Under the pieces are notes generated by a model. That model made no database searches, was not told the origin of the DNA, and saw nothing but the letters and a program-made list of their open reading frames with translations. A stretch of 64,000 nt of DNA, from contig MESA01000034.1 of assembly GCA_001770775.1 (NCBI GenBank), forward strand, positions 27,605 through 91,604, written 5' to 3'. Every line of letters starts with the position of its first letter. The first letter of the stretch is position 1. Of this stretch, positions 9,314 to 18,633 are shown one piece after another. The translations under genes and the position numbers were made by a program. Origin of the DNA: Burkholderiales bacterium RIFCSPHIGHO2_12_FULL_63_20. Its GTDB lineage: Bacteria; Pseudomonadota; Gammaproteobacteria; Burkholderiales; Burkholderiaceae_C.

Positions 9314-10032
9314 CGGGCGTGCCAGGCGCTGCTGTGCTGAAAGCCGCTCTGCTTTTGCAGCATCTGGCTGACGGCGATCACGGCTTGGGTACGTGAGCTC
9401 ACGCCCAGCGCGCGCAGCACGGCGGCCACGTGGTCCTTGACGGTTTCAACCGACAAACCCAGTTCGCGGGCGATCAGCTTGTTGGGCTGACCTTTGAGGA
9501 GCAGGTGCAGCACGTCGGTCTGGCGCGGCGTGAGGCCCAGCTGTTGCAGCGAGGGCATGGTCTGGAAGTCGGAGTCGCGGGCTTCTTGCTGAACCTGGCG
9601 CGCATGGGGGGACTGGCTGAACTGGGCGCTGTGTTCGCTGCCCATGCTCATGGGGGGCACGTAGACGCCACCGGAGATGACCTGTTGCAGGGCTTCGATG
9701 AGCGTTTCGTTGGTTGCGCGTTTGGGCACGAAACCCATGGCACCCATGTCGATGGCGCGGATGACGTCGCTGGTGCGGTCGGAGGCGGAGATGACGACCA
9801 CCGGCAGGGCCGGGTAGCGGGCGCGCAGCTCGCCCAGAAGGTCGAAGCCATCTGCGTCACCCAGGTGCAGGTCGAGCAGCACGAGGTCGTAGCTGGCATC
9901 CTTGCGAAGGGTCTCGCGGGCACTGCTGCCACTGTCAGCTGCCGAGACGGTGACGCCGTCCCCGAGGCCCTGGATGACCGACTGCAGGGCAGCCAGGATC
10001 AGGGGATGGTCGTCGATCAGCAACACCTTCAT
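9310..10032 (-). CDS. LuxR/NarL-family response regulator
   Basis: Receiver MKVLLIDDHPLILAALQSV...; HTH LTPRQTDVLHLLLKGQPNKLIARELGLSVETVKDHVAAVLRALGV. Confidence 0.92.
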   Translation of the reverse strand: MKVLLIDDHPLILAALQSVIQGLGDGVTVSAADSGSSARETLRKDASYDLVLLDLHLGDADGFDLLGELRARYPALPVVVISASDRTSDVIRAIDMGAMGFVPKRATNETLIEALQQVISGGVYVPPMSMGSEHSAQFSQSPHARQVQQEARDSDFQTMPSLQQLGLTPRQTDVLHLLLKGQPNKLIARELGLSVETVKDHVAAVLRALGVSSRTQAVIAVSQMLQKQSGFQHSSAWHAR

Positions 10033-10224
10033 GCGTTTACTCCTGCTTGCTTATTTTTTGAATGCGTCGCGGCGAGACCTTCACAAAACAACGCCAGTGC
10101 AGACGAGGGGAGCCGTTTTCGCATGATCGGGGGGCCAGACGGGCGCCATCATAGTGCTGAGGCCTATGGCGGTGGGGCTGTAAATGTCTGCGTTTGTAAG
10201 TGTTCGGGCCATGTTTGAGGGGGA

Positions 10225-11070
10225 TCAGGTGCGCCACAGGCGTGAGGGACAGGGGGTGAGGTCCCAGGCGAGGGTGCGCCATTGGCTCCAGACCGAGACC
10301 AGCAAGTCCATGAGCGGTTCGACCCGGGGGGCCAGGGCGCGCAGGACGACGACCTGTTCGTGCGTGCTGGTGCTGCCGCAGGTGGCGGACAGGGCGTGGT
10401 CGACGGAAAGGGCGCGGGCGGCGTCCAACAGGGCCTCGCGCCGGGCGCGGGGCAGGGGGGTGCCGCTGGCGAACCACAGGGTGCCCGTGACGCGGTGGCC
10501 GGCCCAGCCCAGGGGGCTGTCCAGCAGCAGTTGATCGGTGGCGGTGACGGTGCCGCGTTCCAGCCAGACGCCGGGGAGGTCGATCTCCTGGGTGTAGCGG
10601 CCGTGGGGGGGGGCGGGGTCGTCGAAGGGTTCGCCTGCGGCGGGCAGGCCCAGGGCCAGCACGTCCCAGCCGAACATCTCGGCGCGGGGCGCGAGGTCAA
10701 AGCGCATGCGGTTGCTGGCGACGCAGCCACGGTAGGCGATGGTTTCGAGCGGCAGCCATTCGAGGCGGCTGTCGTCGTCTAGGCGGGCGTGCAGGGTTTG
10801 CTGGGCTTCTTCGCCTGCGCTGCGGTAGAAGCGGGTGGCGCCGGGCGTGGTGATGAGCGCATGGCTGTCGCAGGCGAGGTGGGCATCGACCTGGAGCACG
10901 TCACCGCCGACGATGCCGCCGGGCGGGTGCACGAGCACGTGGTGGCAGATGCCCGGTCCTTCAGGGTAGAGGCGTTGCAGGACGCGCAGAGGGCCGGTGT
11001 GGCGGTCGAGGGCGATGGTGCGTTCGCCATCGCGGCGGTAATCGAGGTTCAGTTGACCAAGCCAGCTCAT
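10225..11070 (-). CDS. ureD: Urease accessory protein UreD (orphan in this window)
   Basis: LDRHTGPLRVLQRLYPEGPGICHHVLVHPPGGIVGGDVLQVDAHL...ALITTPGATRFYRSAGEEAQQTLHARLDDDSRLEWLPLETI. Confidence 0.93.
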   Translation of the reverse strand: MSWLGQLNLDYRRDGERTIALDRHTGPLRVLQRLYPEGPGICHHVLVHPPGGIVGGDVLQVDAHLACDSHALITTPGATRFYRSAGEEAQQTLHARLDDDSRLEWLPLETIAYRGCVASNRMRFDLAPRAEMFGWDVLALGLPAAGEPFDDPAPPHGRYTQEIDLPGVWLERGTVTATDQLLLDSPLGWAGHRVTGTLWFASGTPLPRARREALLDAARALSVDHALSATCGSTSTHEQVVVLRALAPRVEPLMDLLVSVWSQWRTLAWDLTPCPSRLWRT

Positions 11071-11179
11071 GGGCCTTGTGCGCGTGGTGTGCGGCAGACT
11101 GCAATGTGAAGCGCCCAGTTTAAGGCGGGAGCGTACCGGCGTGAGAGCGCGGGGGGCCGACAACGGCGACAATGACGGC

Positions 11180-11725
11180 ATGAGCATGGAACACGACACC
11201 GTCATCGAAGACACCCGCAACTGGATGGTCAAGGCCGTCATTGGCCTGAACCTGTGCCCCTTTGCCAAAGGGGTGCATGTGAAAAACCAGGTGCGCTACC
11301 GCGTCTCGGACGCAAGCACGCCCGAGGGCCTGCTGGAAGACCTGATCGAGGAGCTGACGCGCTTGCGCGACGCCGATCCGGAAGAGATTGACACAACCTT
11401 GCTGGTGCATCCGGGCGTGTTGCAGGATTTTCTGGATTTCAATGACTTTCTGGATGTGGTGGACGCCGCAGTGGAAGACTTAGAGCTGGATGGGGTCTTG
11501 CAGGTGGCCAGTTTTCACCCGGACTACCAGTTCGCGGATGCCGACCCGGACGACGTCGAGAACTACAGCAACCGGGCACCGTACCCGACGCTCCACCTGA
11601 TCCGCGAGGAGAGCCTGGATCGGGCGATCGAGGCCTTCCCGGAGGCCGAGGACATCTACGAAACCAACAAGGCCACGCTGCGCAAGCTCGGGCTGGAAGG
11701 CTGGAAGAAGCTGTGGCAGGTGTGA
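11180..11725 (+). CDS. DUF1415 family protein
   Basis: NWMVKAVIGLNLCPFAKGVHVKNQVRYRVS...HPDYQFADADPDDVENYSNRAPYPTLHLIREESLDRAI; start refined to ATG 11180. Confidence 0.85.
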   Translation: MSMEHDTVIEDTRNWMVKAVIGLNLCPFAKGVHVKNQVRYRVSDASTPEGLLEDLIEELTRLRDADPEEIDTTLLVHPGVLQDFLDFNDFLDVVDAAVEDLELDGVLQVASFHPDYQFADADPDDVENYSNRAPYPTLHLIREESLDRAIEAFPEAEDIYETNKATLRKLGLEGWKKLWQV

Positions 11726-12658
11726 GTGGGGGAAACGATGGCGAGTGAACACCACCCCTGGTGGGGGCCGGCGCGGGTGCCGTTTCTGCTGCTGACGCCG
11801 GCCTGCATGGCTTTGGGCGTGGCCTGGAGTGCGTGGCAACTGGCGCAGCAGGGGCAGAGCTTGAATGCACTGGATGCCTTGTTGTGCGTGCTGGGGGCGC
11901 TGGCGGCGCATGTGGCGGTGAACGCGCTCAACGAGCACCATGACTTTCGCAGTGGGCTGGATCAGCGCACGCACCGCACGCCCTTCAGTGGCGGCAGCGG
12001 GGTGTTGCCTGCGTACCCCTCGCTGGCGCCTGTGGCCTGGGCGATGGGGTGGGGCGCTTTGCTGTTCACGGTGTTGACGGGCTTGTATTTCGTGGTGAGT
12101 CGGCCTGCGCTGTTGTGGGATTTGGCGCCTTTGGGCTTGGTGGGCGTGGCAGTGGTGGTGTCGTACACGCCCTGGCTGACCCGTCACCCCTGGTTGTGCT
12201 TGATGGCGCCGGGCCTGGGTTTCGGGCCCTTGATGTTGCTGGGCACCGAGGTGGTGTTGAAGGGCGCGATGTCGTGGCAAGGCCTGGCCTTGTCGGTGTT
12301 GCCGTTTTGCCTGGCCAACAACCTGTTGTTGCTGAACCAGTTTCCGGATGTGGCGGCCGACCAGTCCGTGGGGCGCCGCACCTTGCCCGTACTGCTGGGG
12401 CGGGTGGGCAGCGTGCCGGTGCTGGGCCTGCAATACGGGCTGGCGTTTGGCGCGGTGCTGCTGGGGTTGGCGCTGGGATGGTGGCCCGCTGCGACCGGCC
12501 TGGCGGTGCTGGGGCTACCGCTGGCGGTGAGAGCCTGGCAGCGGGCTCAGGCTCACGCGGACGATCTGCCGGGTTTGCAGCCGGCGATGGCCTTGAACGT
12601 GGCGGTGAACCTGATCAGCCCGGTGCTGGCGGCGCTGGGCTTGGTGCTGTCGATCTGA
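11726..12658 (+). CDS. UbiA-family prenyltransferase (MenA-like)
   Basis: NALNEHHDFRSGLDQRT and NQFPDVAADQSVGRRTLPVLLGR Asp-rich motifs; multiple TM segments; GTG start at the preceding stop. Confidence 0.8.
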   Translation: MGETMASEHHPWWGPARVPFLLLTPACMALGVAWSAWQLAQQGQSLNALDALLCVLGALAAHVAVNALNEHHDFRSGLDQRTHRTPFSGGSGVLPAYPSLAPVAWAMGWGALLFTVLTGLYFVVSRPALLWDLAPLGLVGVAVVVSYTPWLTRHPWLCLMAPGLGFGPLMLLGTEVVLKGAMSWQGLALSVLPFCLANNLLLLNQFPDVAADQSVGRRTLPVLLGRVGSVPVLGLQYGLAFGAVLLGLALGWWPAATGLAVLGLPLAVRAWQRAQAHADDLPGLQPAMALNVAVNLISPVLAALGLVLSI

Positions 12659-12667
12659 GCCTGAGTT

Positions 12668-13363
12668 TCAGTCGGGGGTGATGCTGCCGGTGTCCAGCCC
12701 CAATTCGTCGGCCAGACGGGTCACGATGTGACGCAGCGAAGCGATCTCGGCTGCCATGCGGGCTTGCGACTCACGCAGTGCAGTGATTTCGGCCTGGAGT
12801 TCGTCGGTGGCGGGGCTCTGGTGAGCGGCTTGGGCGTATCCGGCTGAGGCGTCGCCGTGGGCAGATGCCACCACATCGCCGCACAGCAGGTGGGCCCAGC
12901 GGGATTCGCGGGCGCCCGGTGCGCGGGGCAGCTTCACGACGCGCGGCGGCTCTTTGGCGGCCAGCTCGTCGAGGAAGGCTTCGACCGAGGAGACGTCGGC
13001 AAAGCGGTGCAGGCGTTCGGTGTGCAGGCGCAGCTCGGCGGCGGTTTGCGGGCCACGCAGCATCAAGAGCGTGAGCAGGGCCACGGCCTGGCTGGGCACA
13101 CCCAAGCCACGCGCCGCGTTGTGGTCGAAGCGCACCACGCGGCTGCCGCTGACTTCGTTGACGAGGCTGAGTTCACGCAGGCCATTGACCGCATCCAGCA
13201 CCTCGGCTTCGCTCAGTTGCAGGACCGGGTCGCGGGCAGTTTTCTGGTTGCAGCCCAGGGTGAGGGCGTTGAGCGACAACGGGTAGCTGTCAGGGACGGT
13301 GTGCTGCTTTTCGACCAGCACGGCAAGGACTCTGGCTTCTTCGGAGGTCAACGGGCGCGTCAT
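12668..13363 (-). CDS. DUF480 (YceH-like) family protein
   Basis: [51 protein letters not shown]...[21 protein letters not shown]. Confidence 0.9.
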   Translation of the reverse strand: MTRPLTSEEARVLAVLVEKQHTVPDSYPLSLNALTLGCNQKTARDPVLQLSEAEVLDAVNGLRELSLVNEVSGSRVVRFDHNAARGLGVPSQAVALLTLLMLRGPQTAAELRLHTERLHRFADVSSVEAFLDELAAKEPPRVVKLPRAPGARESRWAHLLCGDVVASAHGDASAGYAQAAHQSPATDELQAEITALRESQARMAAEIASLRHIVTRLADELGLDTGSITPD

Positions 13364-13448
13364 GGGCGGTGCAGGGCAGGGATCAGTGGGTGAGCGTAAA
13401 CCATACCATGTGCCGTCTGGCGCGTCCGACCGGATTGCAGTGCTGCCG

Positions 13449-14222
13449 TCAGTGGTTTTGGCCACCGCGGTGTGCCCAGGCAGTGGTGCGGGTTTCGACC
13501 ACAGAGAAGAGCTCGTACATGATCATGGCCATGGCACCGATGACGACCAGCCCGGCGAAGGCCAGGCCCATTTGCATCGACGAGCCGGCGCTGATGAGCA
13601 GGTAGCCGATGCCTTCGTTGGATGCCGTCATTTCTGACACCGTGGTGCCCACGAAGGCCAGGGTGATGGCAACCTTGAGCGAGCCGAAGAAGTAGGGCAG
13701 GGACCGCGGCAGGCCGACCTTCATCAGCACGTCCCAGCGCTTGGCGCCCAGCACGCGCAGCACGTCTTCCAGTTCGGGCTCCAGCGTGGCCAGGCCGGTG
13801 GCGATGTTGACCATGATCGGGAAGAAACTGATGAGGAAAGCGGTGAGGATGGCCGGGCCCGGGCCAATGCCGAACCAGACCACGAGGATGGGAACGAAGG
13901 CCGCTTTGGGCAGGGCGTTGAAGCCGGTCATCAGCGGGTAGACGGCGGCGTAGGCCAGGCGCGAGCTGCCGATGAGAAAACCCAGCAGCACGCCCACCAC
14001 GATGGCGATGGCAAAGCCGGCCAGGGTCACCCACAGGGTGCGCCAGGCGTGGCGCAGGATTTCGCTGTGGAACTCGAGCAGCTGGGACGCGATGCGGGCC
14101 GGGCTGGGGAAAATGAATTCGGACACATTCAAGGCCGAGCACAGCACCTGCCAGAGGATGAGGACGCCCAGCAGCAGCACCCAGGGCGCCCAGCGGGCTT
14201 GTTGTTTGGCGCTGAGTTTCAT
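13449..14222 (-). CDS. ABC transporter permease, NitT/TauT (SsuC-like) family
   Basis: [24 protein letters not shown]...[53 protein letters not shown]. Confidence 0.92.
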   Translation of the reverse strand: MKLSAKQQARWAPWVLLLGVLILWQVLCSALNVSEFIFPSPARIASQLLEFHSEILRHAWRTLWVTLAGFAIAIVVGVLLGFLIGSSRLAYAAVYPLMTGFNALPKAAFVPILVVWFGIGPGPAILTAFLISFFPIMVNIATGLATLEPELEDVLRVLGAKRWDVLMKVGLPRSLPYFFGSLKVAITLAFVGTTVSEMTASNEGIGYLLISAGSSMQMGLAFAGLVVIGAMAMIMYELFSVVETRTTAWAHRGGQNH

Positions 14223-15046
14223 TGCGCGATCTCCGTGGCGGTCTGGATGGTGGCGGGTTTGCGCATCGCGCCAATATGGGCGCGCAGTTCATGCACGATG
14301 CCGGTGAACTCGGGGGTGTAGGTCACCTCCAGATCGCGGGGGCGGGGCAGTTCGATCTCGCGCTTGGCGAGGATGCGGCCCGGGCTCTTGCTCATCACAT
14401 ACACCGTGTCCGCCAGGAAGACGGCCTCGCGCAGGTCGTGGGTGACGAGGATGACGTTGAACTTCTGCACCGCCTGCAGGTCGCGCAGGGCGCACCACAG
14501 CTCCTCGCGGGTGAAGGCGTCGAGCGCGCCGAAGGGTTCGTCGAGCAGCAGCATCTTGGGTTCGTGGATGAGGGCGCGGCAGATGCTGGCGCGTTGCTGC
14601 ATGCCGCCCGAGAGCTCCCAGGGGAACTTGTCTTCGTAGCCGCCCAGGCCCACGCTTTCCAGCAGGGCGCGGGCCTTGGCCGCGTATTCCTTGCGCTTGG
14701 CCTTGAAGCTGGCGCGGAAGGGTTCGACGATCTCCAAGGGCAGCAGCACGTTATCGAGTGTGGAGCGCCAGGGCAGCAGCGACGGGGCCTGGAAGGCCAT
14801 GCCAGTGATCTTGAGCGGACCGGTCACGGGCTCTCCCCCGATCGTGATGTGGCCCTGGGTGGGCTGCTTCAAGCCGGTGGTCAGCTTCATGAAGGTGGAC
14901 TTGCCGCACCCGGAAGGGCCGACGATGGCCACGAACTCGCCTTCGCGGATCTGCAGGTTCAGATCCTCGACGGCGAACTGTCCTTGGGCCCACAACGCGT
15001 CGTTGTAGGCCAACCAGACATTCTGAAAATCAACAAAGGCGGTCAT
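14219..15046 (-). CDS. ABC transporter ATP-binding protein, NitT/TauT family
   Basis: Walker A GPSGCGKST, signature LSGGMQQRASICRALIHEPKMLLLDEPFGALDAFTREELW. Confidence 0.94.
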   Translation of the reverse strand: MTAFVDFQNVWLAYNDALWAQGQFAVEDLNLQIREGEFVAIVGPSGCGKSTFMKLTTGLKQPTQGHITIGGEPVTGPLKITGMAFQAPSLLPWRSTLDNVLLPLEIVEPFRASFKAKRKEYAAKARALLESVGLGGYEDKFPWELSGGMQQRASICRALIHEPKMLLLDEPFGALDAFTREELWCALRDLQAVQKFNVILVTHDLREAVFLADTVYVMSKSPGRILAKREIELPRPRDLEVTYTPEFTGIVHELRAHIGAMRKPATIQTATEIAQ

Positions 15047-15077
15047 GGCTAGTCCTCAGGTGCGGTTTGCGCGCGGG

Positions 15078-16133
15078 TTACTTCTTGGGGGGCAGGACGT
15101 TGAGCTCGGCGGCCGAGGGCAGGTAGGCCGAGGTCCAGACGGCGTCGGCGTTGACGCGGGTCTTGGTGGCGAAGGCGTCACCCACTTGCGAGGCCATCAG
15201 GGCCAAGCGCGGCAGCTTGACCTGACCGAAGCCTTCGGCGCGTGCGTCCGGGCTGGCGATGACCTGGTCGATGGCCATCTTCAGGCGGCGCTTTTCCAGC
15301 TCGACGTTGATGATGCCGTCGCGGGCCTTGACGTGTTCGATGGCTGCGTCGGGGTTGGCCAGGACTTCCTTGGTGCCCTTGGCGAAGGCCTTGAGGAAGG
15401 CTTTGACGGCGGCGGGGTTCTCTTTGAGGATCTTGGGCGAGGCGATGATGGCGTTGCCATACAGCTTCACGCCGTGCAAGGCGTAGGGGAACATGACCAC
15501 ATCGCCTGCCTTGGCGCCACGGGCTTCGAGGTTGAGCAGGCTGGTGAAGGAAAAGCCGGTGATGGCGTCGACGTCACCGCGCACCAGCATGGTTTCGCGC
15601 AACGGCGGGTCCATGCTGACCCAGGTGGCGCCGTTGACCTTGTTGGCCTTGGCGAAGATGGGCCAGGCTTTGCGACCGGCATCGAACACGGGCGCGCCCA
15701 GCTTTTTGCCGGCCAGGTCCGCCGGGGTCTGGATGCCGGACTTCTTGAGGGCGAAGACGGCGGCCGGCGTGTTGTTGTAGACCATCATGATGGCCACGGG
15801 CTTGTTGGGCGCGTCGGGGTTGTTGGCGTGGAACTCCATCAGGGCGGCGATGTCGGCCAGGCCCAGGTCGTAGGAGCCTGAGGCGACGCGGGTGACGGTG
15901 CCGCCCGAGCCGTTGCCGGCGTCCACGGTCACATCCAGGCCGGCTTGCTTGAAGTAGCCTTTGGCCACCGGTTGCAAGAACAGTGCGGAGGGGCCTTCGA
16001 AGCGCCAGTCGAGCTGGAACTTGATGGGCGTTTGCGCGTGCACCGTGGTGGGGAGGCTCATGCCCCAGCTGAGTGCGGCGGCAGAGGCCACGGTGGCGAG
16101 CAGGGTGCGACGGGGGCGGGACGAGACGGTCAT
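15078..16133 (-). CDS. ABC transporter substrate-binding protein, NMT1/THI5-like
   Basis: Signal peptide; IKFQLDWRFEGPSALFLQPVAKGYFKQAGLDVTVDAGNGSGGTVTRVASGSYDLGLADIAALMEF. Confidence 0.9.
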   Translation of the reverse strand: MTVSSRPRRTLLATVASAAALSWGMSLPTTVHAQTPIKFQLDWRFEGPSALFLQPVAKGYFKQAGLDVTVDAGNGSGGTVTRVASGSYDLGLADIAALMEFHANNPDAPNKPVAIMMVYNNTPAAVFALKKSGIQTPADLAGKKLGAPVFDAGRKAWPIFAKANKVNGATWVSMDPPLRETMLVRGDVDAITGFSFTSLLNLEARGAKAGDVVMFPYALHGVKLYGNAIIASPKILKENPAAVKAFLKAFAKGTKEVLANPDAAIEHVKARDGIINVELEKRRLKMAIDQVIASPDARAEGFGQVKLPRLALMASQVGDAFATKTRVNADAVWTSAYLPSAAELNVLPPKK

Positions 16134-16158
16134 GGGGCAGACTCCAGCGAGTGACAAA

Positions 16159-16170
16159 ACTGTATACAGT
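16159..16170. promoter_or_regulatory. Candidate GntR-type operator ACTGTATACAGT
   Basis: Perfect 12-bp palindrome upstream of the NMT1-like gene; core TGTATACA recurs at 29308 and 50928. Confidence 0.6.
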
Positions 16171-16287
16171 CCTGTTTGCGAGATTCGTGCCAGTTCATTC
16201 CGGGGGGGATGTGCCCTACGGCTGTCGTCGTGGGAGGGGTGCGGGCCGCCTAGAATGCGACCCTTGTTGTTTAAACGGGGTGGACGC

Positions 16288-17133
16288 GTGTCGGATCGTC
16301 TTTTTGTCTTGTCTCAGTACGTGCTGCCCAAGCAGGCCTTGACCGCTTTGGCGGGTGTGGGTGCCTCGGCGCGCGGTGGTGCACTGACCACGCGTTTCAT
16401 CCGCTGGTTCGTGGGCCGTTATGGCGTGAACATGGCCGAGGCGGCCAACCCGGACATTGGCAGCTACCCCACGTTCAACGAGTTCTTCTCGCGGGCCTTG
16501 AAGCCGGGGGCGCGTCCGCTGGCCGATGCCGACCTGATCAGCCCTGTGGATGGGGCCATCAGCCAGTTCGGGCCGATTCGACGTGATCAGATTTTCCAGG
16601 CCAAGGGGCACGATTACTCGACCACCACGCTGGTGGGGGGGGATGCGCAACTGGCCCAGCGCTTTGACGATGGGCATTTTGCGACGCTGTACCTGAGTCC
16701 CAAGGACTATCACCGCATCCACATGCCTTGTGATGGGCGCTTGACGCGCATGATCTACGTGCCAGGCGATCTGTTCTCGGTGAACCCGGCGACCGCCCGG
16801 GGCGTGCCCGGCCTGTTCGCGCGCAACGAGCGGGTGGTGTGCGTGTTCGAGTCGGAGCAGGGGCCGTTTGTGCTGACGCTGGTGGGCGCCACCATTGTGG
16901 GCAGCATGGCCACCGTGTGGCATGGCGTGGTGAACCCGCCACGCAGCAAGCAGGTGCGCGAGTGGCGCTACGACGACCAGCAGATCGCCTTCAAGAAGGG
17001 CGAGGAGATGGGTCGATTCCTGCTGGGCTCGACCGTGGTGATGCTCTTCCCCAAGGGGGATATGCGCTTCAACCCGGCGTGGGGGCCCAGCGGTGCGATC
17101 CGCATGGGTGAGGCGATGGCGCAGCGCGGCTGA
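16288..17133 (+). CDS. psd: Phosphatidylserine decarboxylase
   Basis: FVGRYGVNMAEAANPDIGSYPTFNEFFSRALKPGARPL...SPVDGAISQFG...YLSPKDYHRIHMP...; LGST processing motif. GTG start chosen; in-frame ATG at 16257 possible. Confidence 0.95.
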   Translation: MSDRLFVLSQYVLPKQALTALAGVGASARGGALTTRFIRWFVGRYGVNMAEAANPDIGSYPTFNEFFSRALKPGARPLADADLISPVDGAISQFGPIRRDQIFQAKGHDYSTTTLVGGDAQLAQRFDDGHFATLYLSPKDYHRIHMPCDGRLTRMIYVPGDLFSVNPATARGVPGLFARNERVVCVFESEQGPFVLTLVGATIVGSMATVWHGVVNPPRSKQVREWRYDDQQIAFKKGEEMGRFLLGSTVVMLFPKGDMRFNPAWGPSGAIRMGEAMAQRG

Positions 17134-17210
17134 GTGGGTGTGGATGAGTGGGCGTTGCGCCGCCGCACCGGGGGCGTGAGGCCCCTCTGCGGTGACGGCG
17201 GGAGCGCGCC

Positions 17211-18002
17211 TCAGTAGACCTCGACCGGGTCCTGCAGGATGAAGAGGCAGTCATCCGGGTGGCTGTTGACCATGGCGTGGCTGGCGTCTTCAATGTCGTA
17301 GCGGCTGCTGATCGGCAGTTCGCTGTCGAGGTGGTTGGCGATGGCGTGGGCCACTTCGTTGGAGCGTGAGCCGCAAACGATGCGGGTCGGGATCGAGAGC
17401 TGAGCCAGCTCGTCACGTGTGTGGCGGATCTGGGTGCACAGGTCCCAGTGGCGCAGGTTGTTGGCAGTCAGCGGCGCCATCATGTCCTTCACGAAGGCAG
17501 GCAGGGCTTCGAACTCGTTGCCGCCGCCCCAGAAGTCGATGACCTGGCCGCAGGCGTAGGGCACCTGGTTGGCGGCGTCCTGGCGGTAGCGCTGCAGGAA
17601 GGCATCGACCTGGGCCTGCATGTCGGCGTCGCCCATGGTTTGCAGCACCCAGGTGGCGACCGGTTCGAACAAGGTCAGCTCATGGATGGGCAGAGAGCCT
17701 TTGAGGGCCTGGGACAGGGCCACCACCCCGCCGTAGGAGTGACCGACCAGGTGAATGGGCTCGTCGGTCAGCGAGCGCACCACGTCTTCGATGAGGCTCA
17801 GCTCTGTTTCGATGGTGGGCGCCTCGAAGTCTTGTGGATCGGGCGTGCCGCAGTGTCCGGGCAGCTTGATGGCGATGCAGGTGTGGCGAGCCGACAGCTG
17901 CTCGATCATCTTCTTCCAGGTGGACGTCGTGGCATAGGAGCCGTGCACGAAGACGATGGGCGAGCCGGAGCCGGTGAGTTGGTAATGGTCGGACAGGGGC
18001 AT
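17211..18002 (-). CDS. Alpha/beta hydrolase
   Basis: PIVFVHGSYATTSTWKKMIEQL, nucleophile elbow LVGHSYGGVVALSQAL. Confidence 0.88.
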   Translation of the reverse strand: MPLSDHYQLTGSGSPIVFVHGSYATTSTWKKMIEQLSARHTCIAIKLPGHCGTPDPQDFEAPTIETELSLIEDVVRSLTDEPIHLVGHSYGGVVALSQALKGSLPIHELTLFEPVATWVLQTMGDADMQAQVDAFLQRYRQDAANQVPYACGQVIDFWGGGNEFEALPAFVKDMMAPLTANNLRHWDLCTQIRHTRDELAQLSIPTRIVCGSRSNEVAHAIANHLDSELPISSRYDIEDASHAMVNSHPDDCLFILQDPVEVY

Positions 18003-18053
18003 GGGGACAGGGGCGAAATGGCGAATTCAAGTCTTTGAGTCTATGCTGTGAGC

Positions 18054-18563
18054 ATGTCTGCAGCCAAGCCCTCCAAGACCCTGTTGATCGTGTACCACTC
18101 GTTGACCGATGGCACGCGTCAGATGGCCGAGGCCGCGCGCGTGGGTGCTGCGGCGGAGGAGGGCGTCGAGGTTCGGATGCTGCACGCCTCGCAGGCGGGG
18201 CCGGACGACGTTCTGGCGGCCGAAGGCTTGATCTTTGCGACGCCGGAGAACCTTGCGGCCATCAGCGGGCAGCTCAAGGATTTTTTCGACCGCAGTTACT
18301 ACCCTGTGCTCGACCGGGTCAACGGCCGGCCGTATGCCAGCCTGATCTGCGCGGGCAGCGATGGGCACAACGCGGCGCGGCAGATCGAGCGCATTGCCAC
18401 GGGGTGGCGGCTGAAGCCGGTCGCCGAGCCCTTGATCGTGTGCACGCATGCGCAGACGCCGGAGGCCATTCTGGCGCCCAAGCAGATTGCGCCCGAGGAC
18501 CTGGAGCGCTGTCAGGCGCTGGGCGAGTCGTTGGCTGCGGGGCTGGCGCTGGGGGTGTTCTGA
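18054..18563 (+). CDS. Flavodoxin-family / NAD(P)H-dependent FMN reductase-like protein
   Basis: KTLLIVYHSLTDGTRQMAEAARVGA...GLIFATPENLAAISGQLKDFFDRSYYP. Confidence 0.8.
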   Translation: MSAAKPSKTLLIVYHSLTDGTRQMAEAARVGAAAEEGVEVRMLHASQAGPDDVLAAEGLIFATPENLAAISGQLKDFFDRSYYPVLDRVNGRPYASLICAGSDGHNAARQIERIATGWRLKPVAEPLIVCTHAQTPEAILAPKQIAPEDLERCQALGESLAAGLALGVF

Positions 18564-18633
18564 GCTTGCGCTGATCGTGGGCCCGCCTGTGCAGGTCTGA
18601 CCGTGGCCGGTCAACAGGCCTGTTCGGAAGGCG

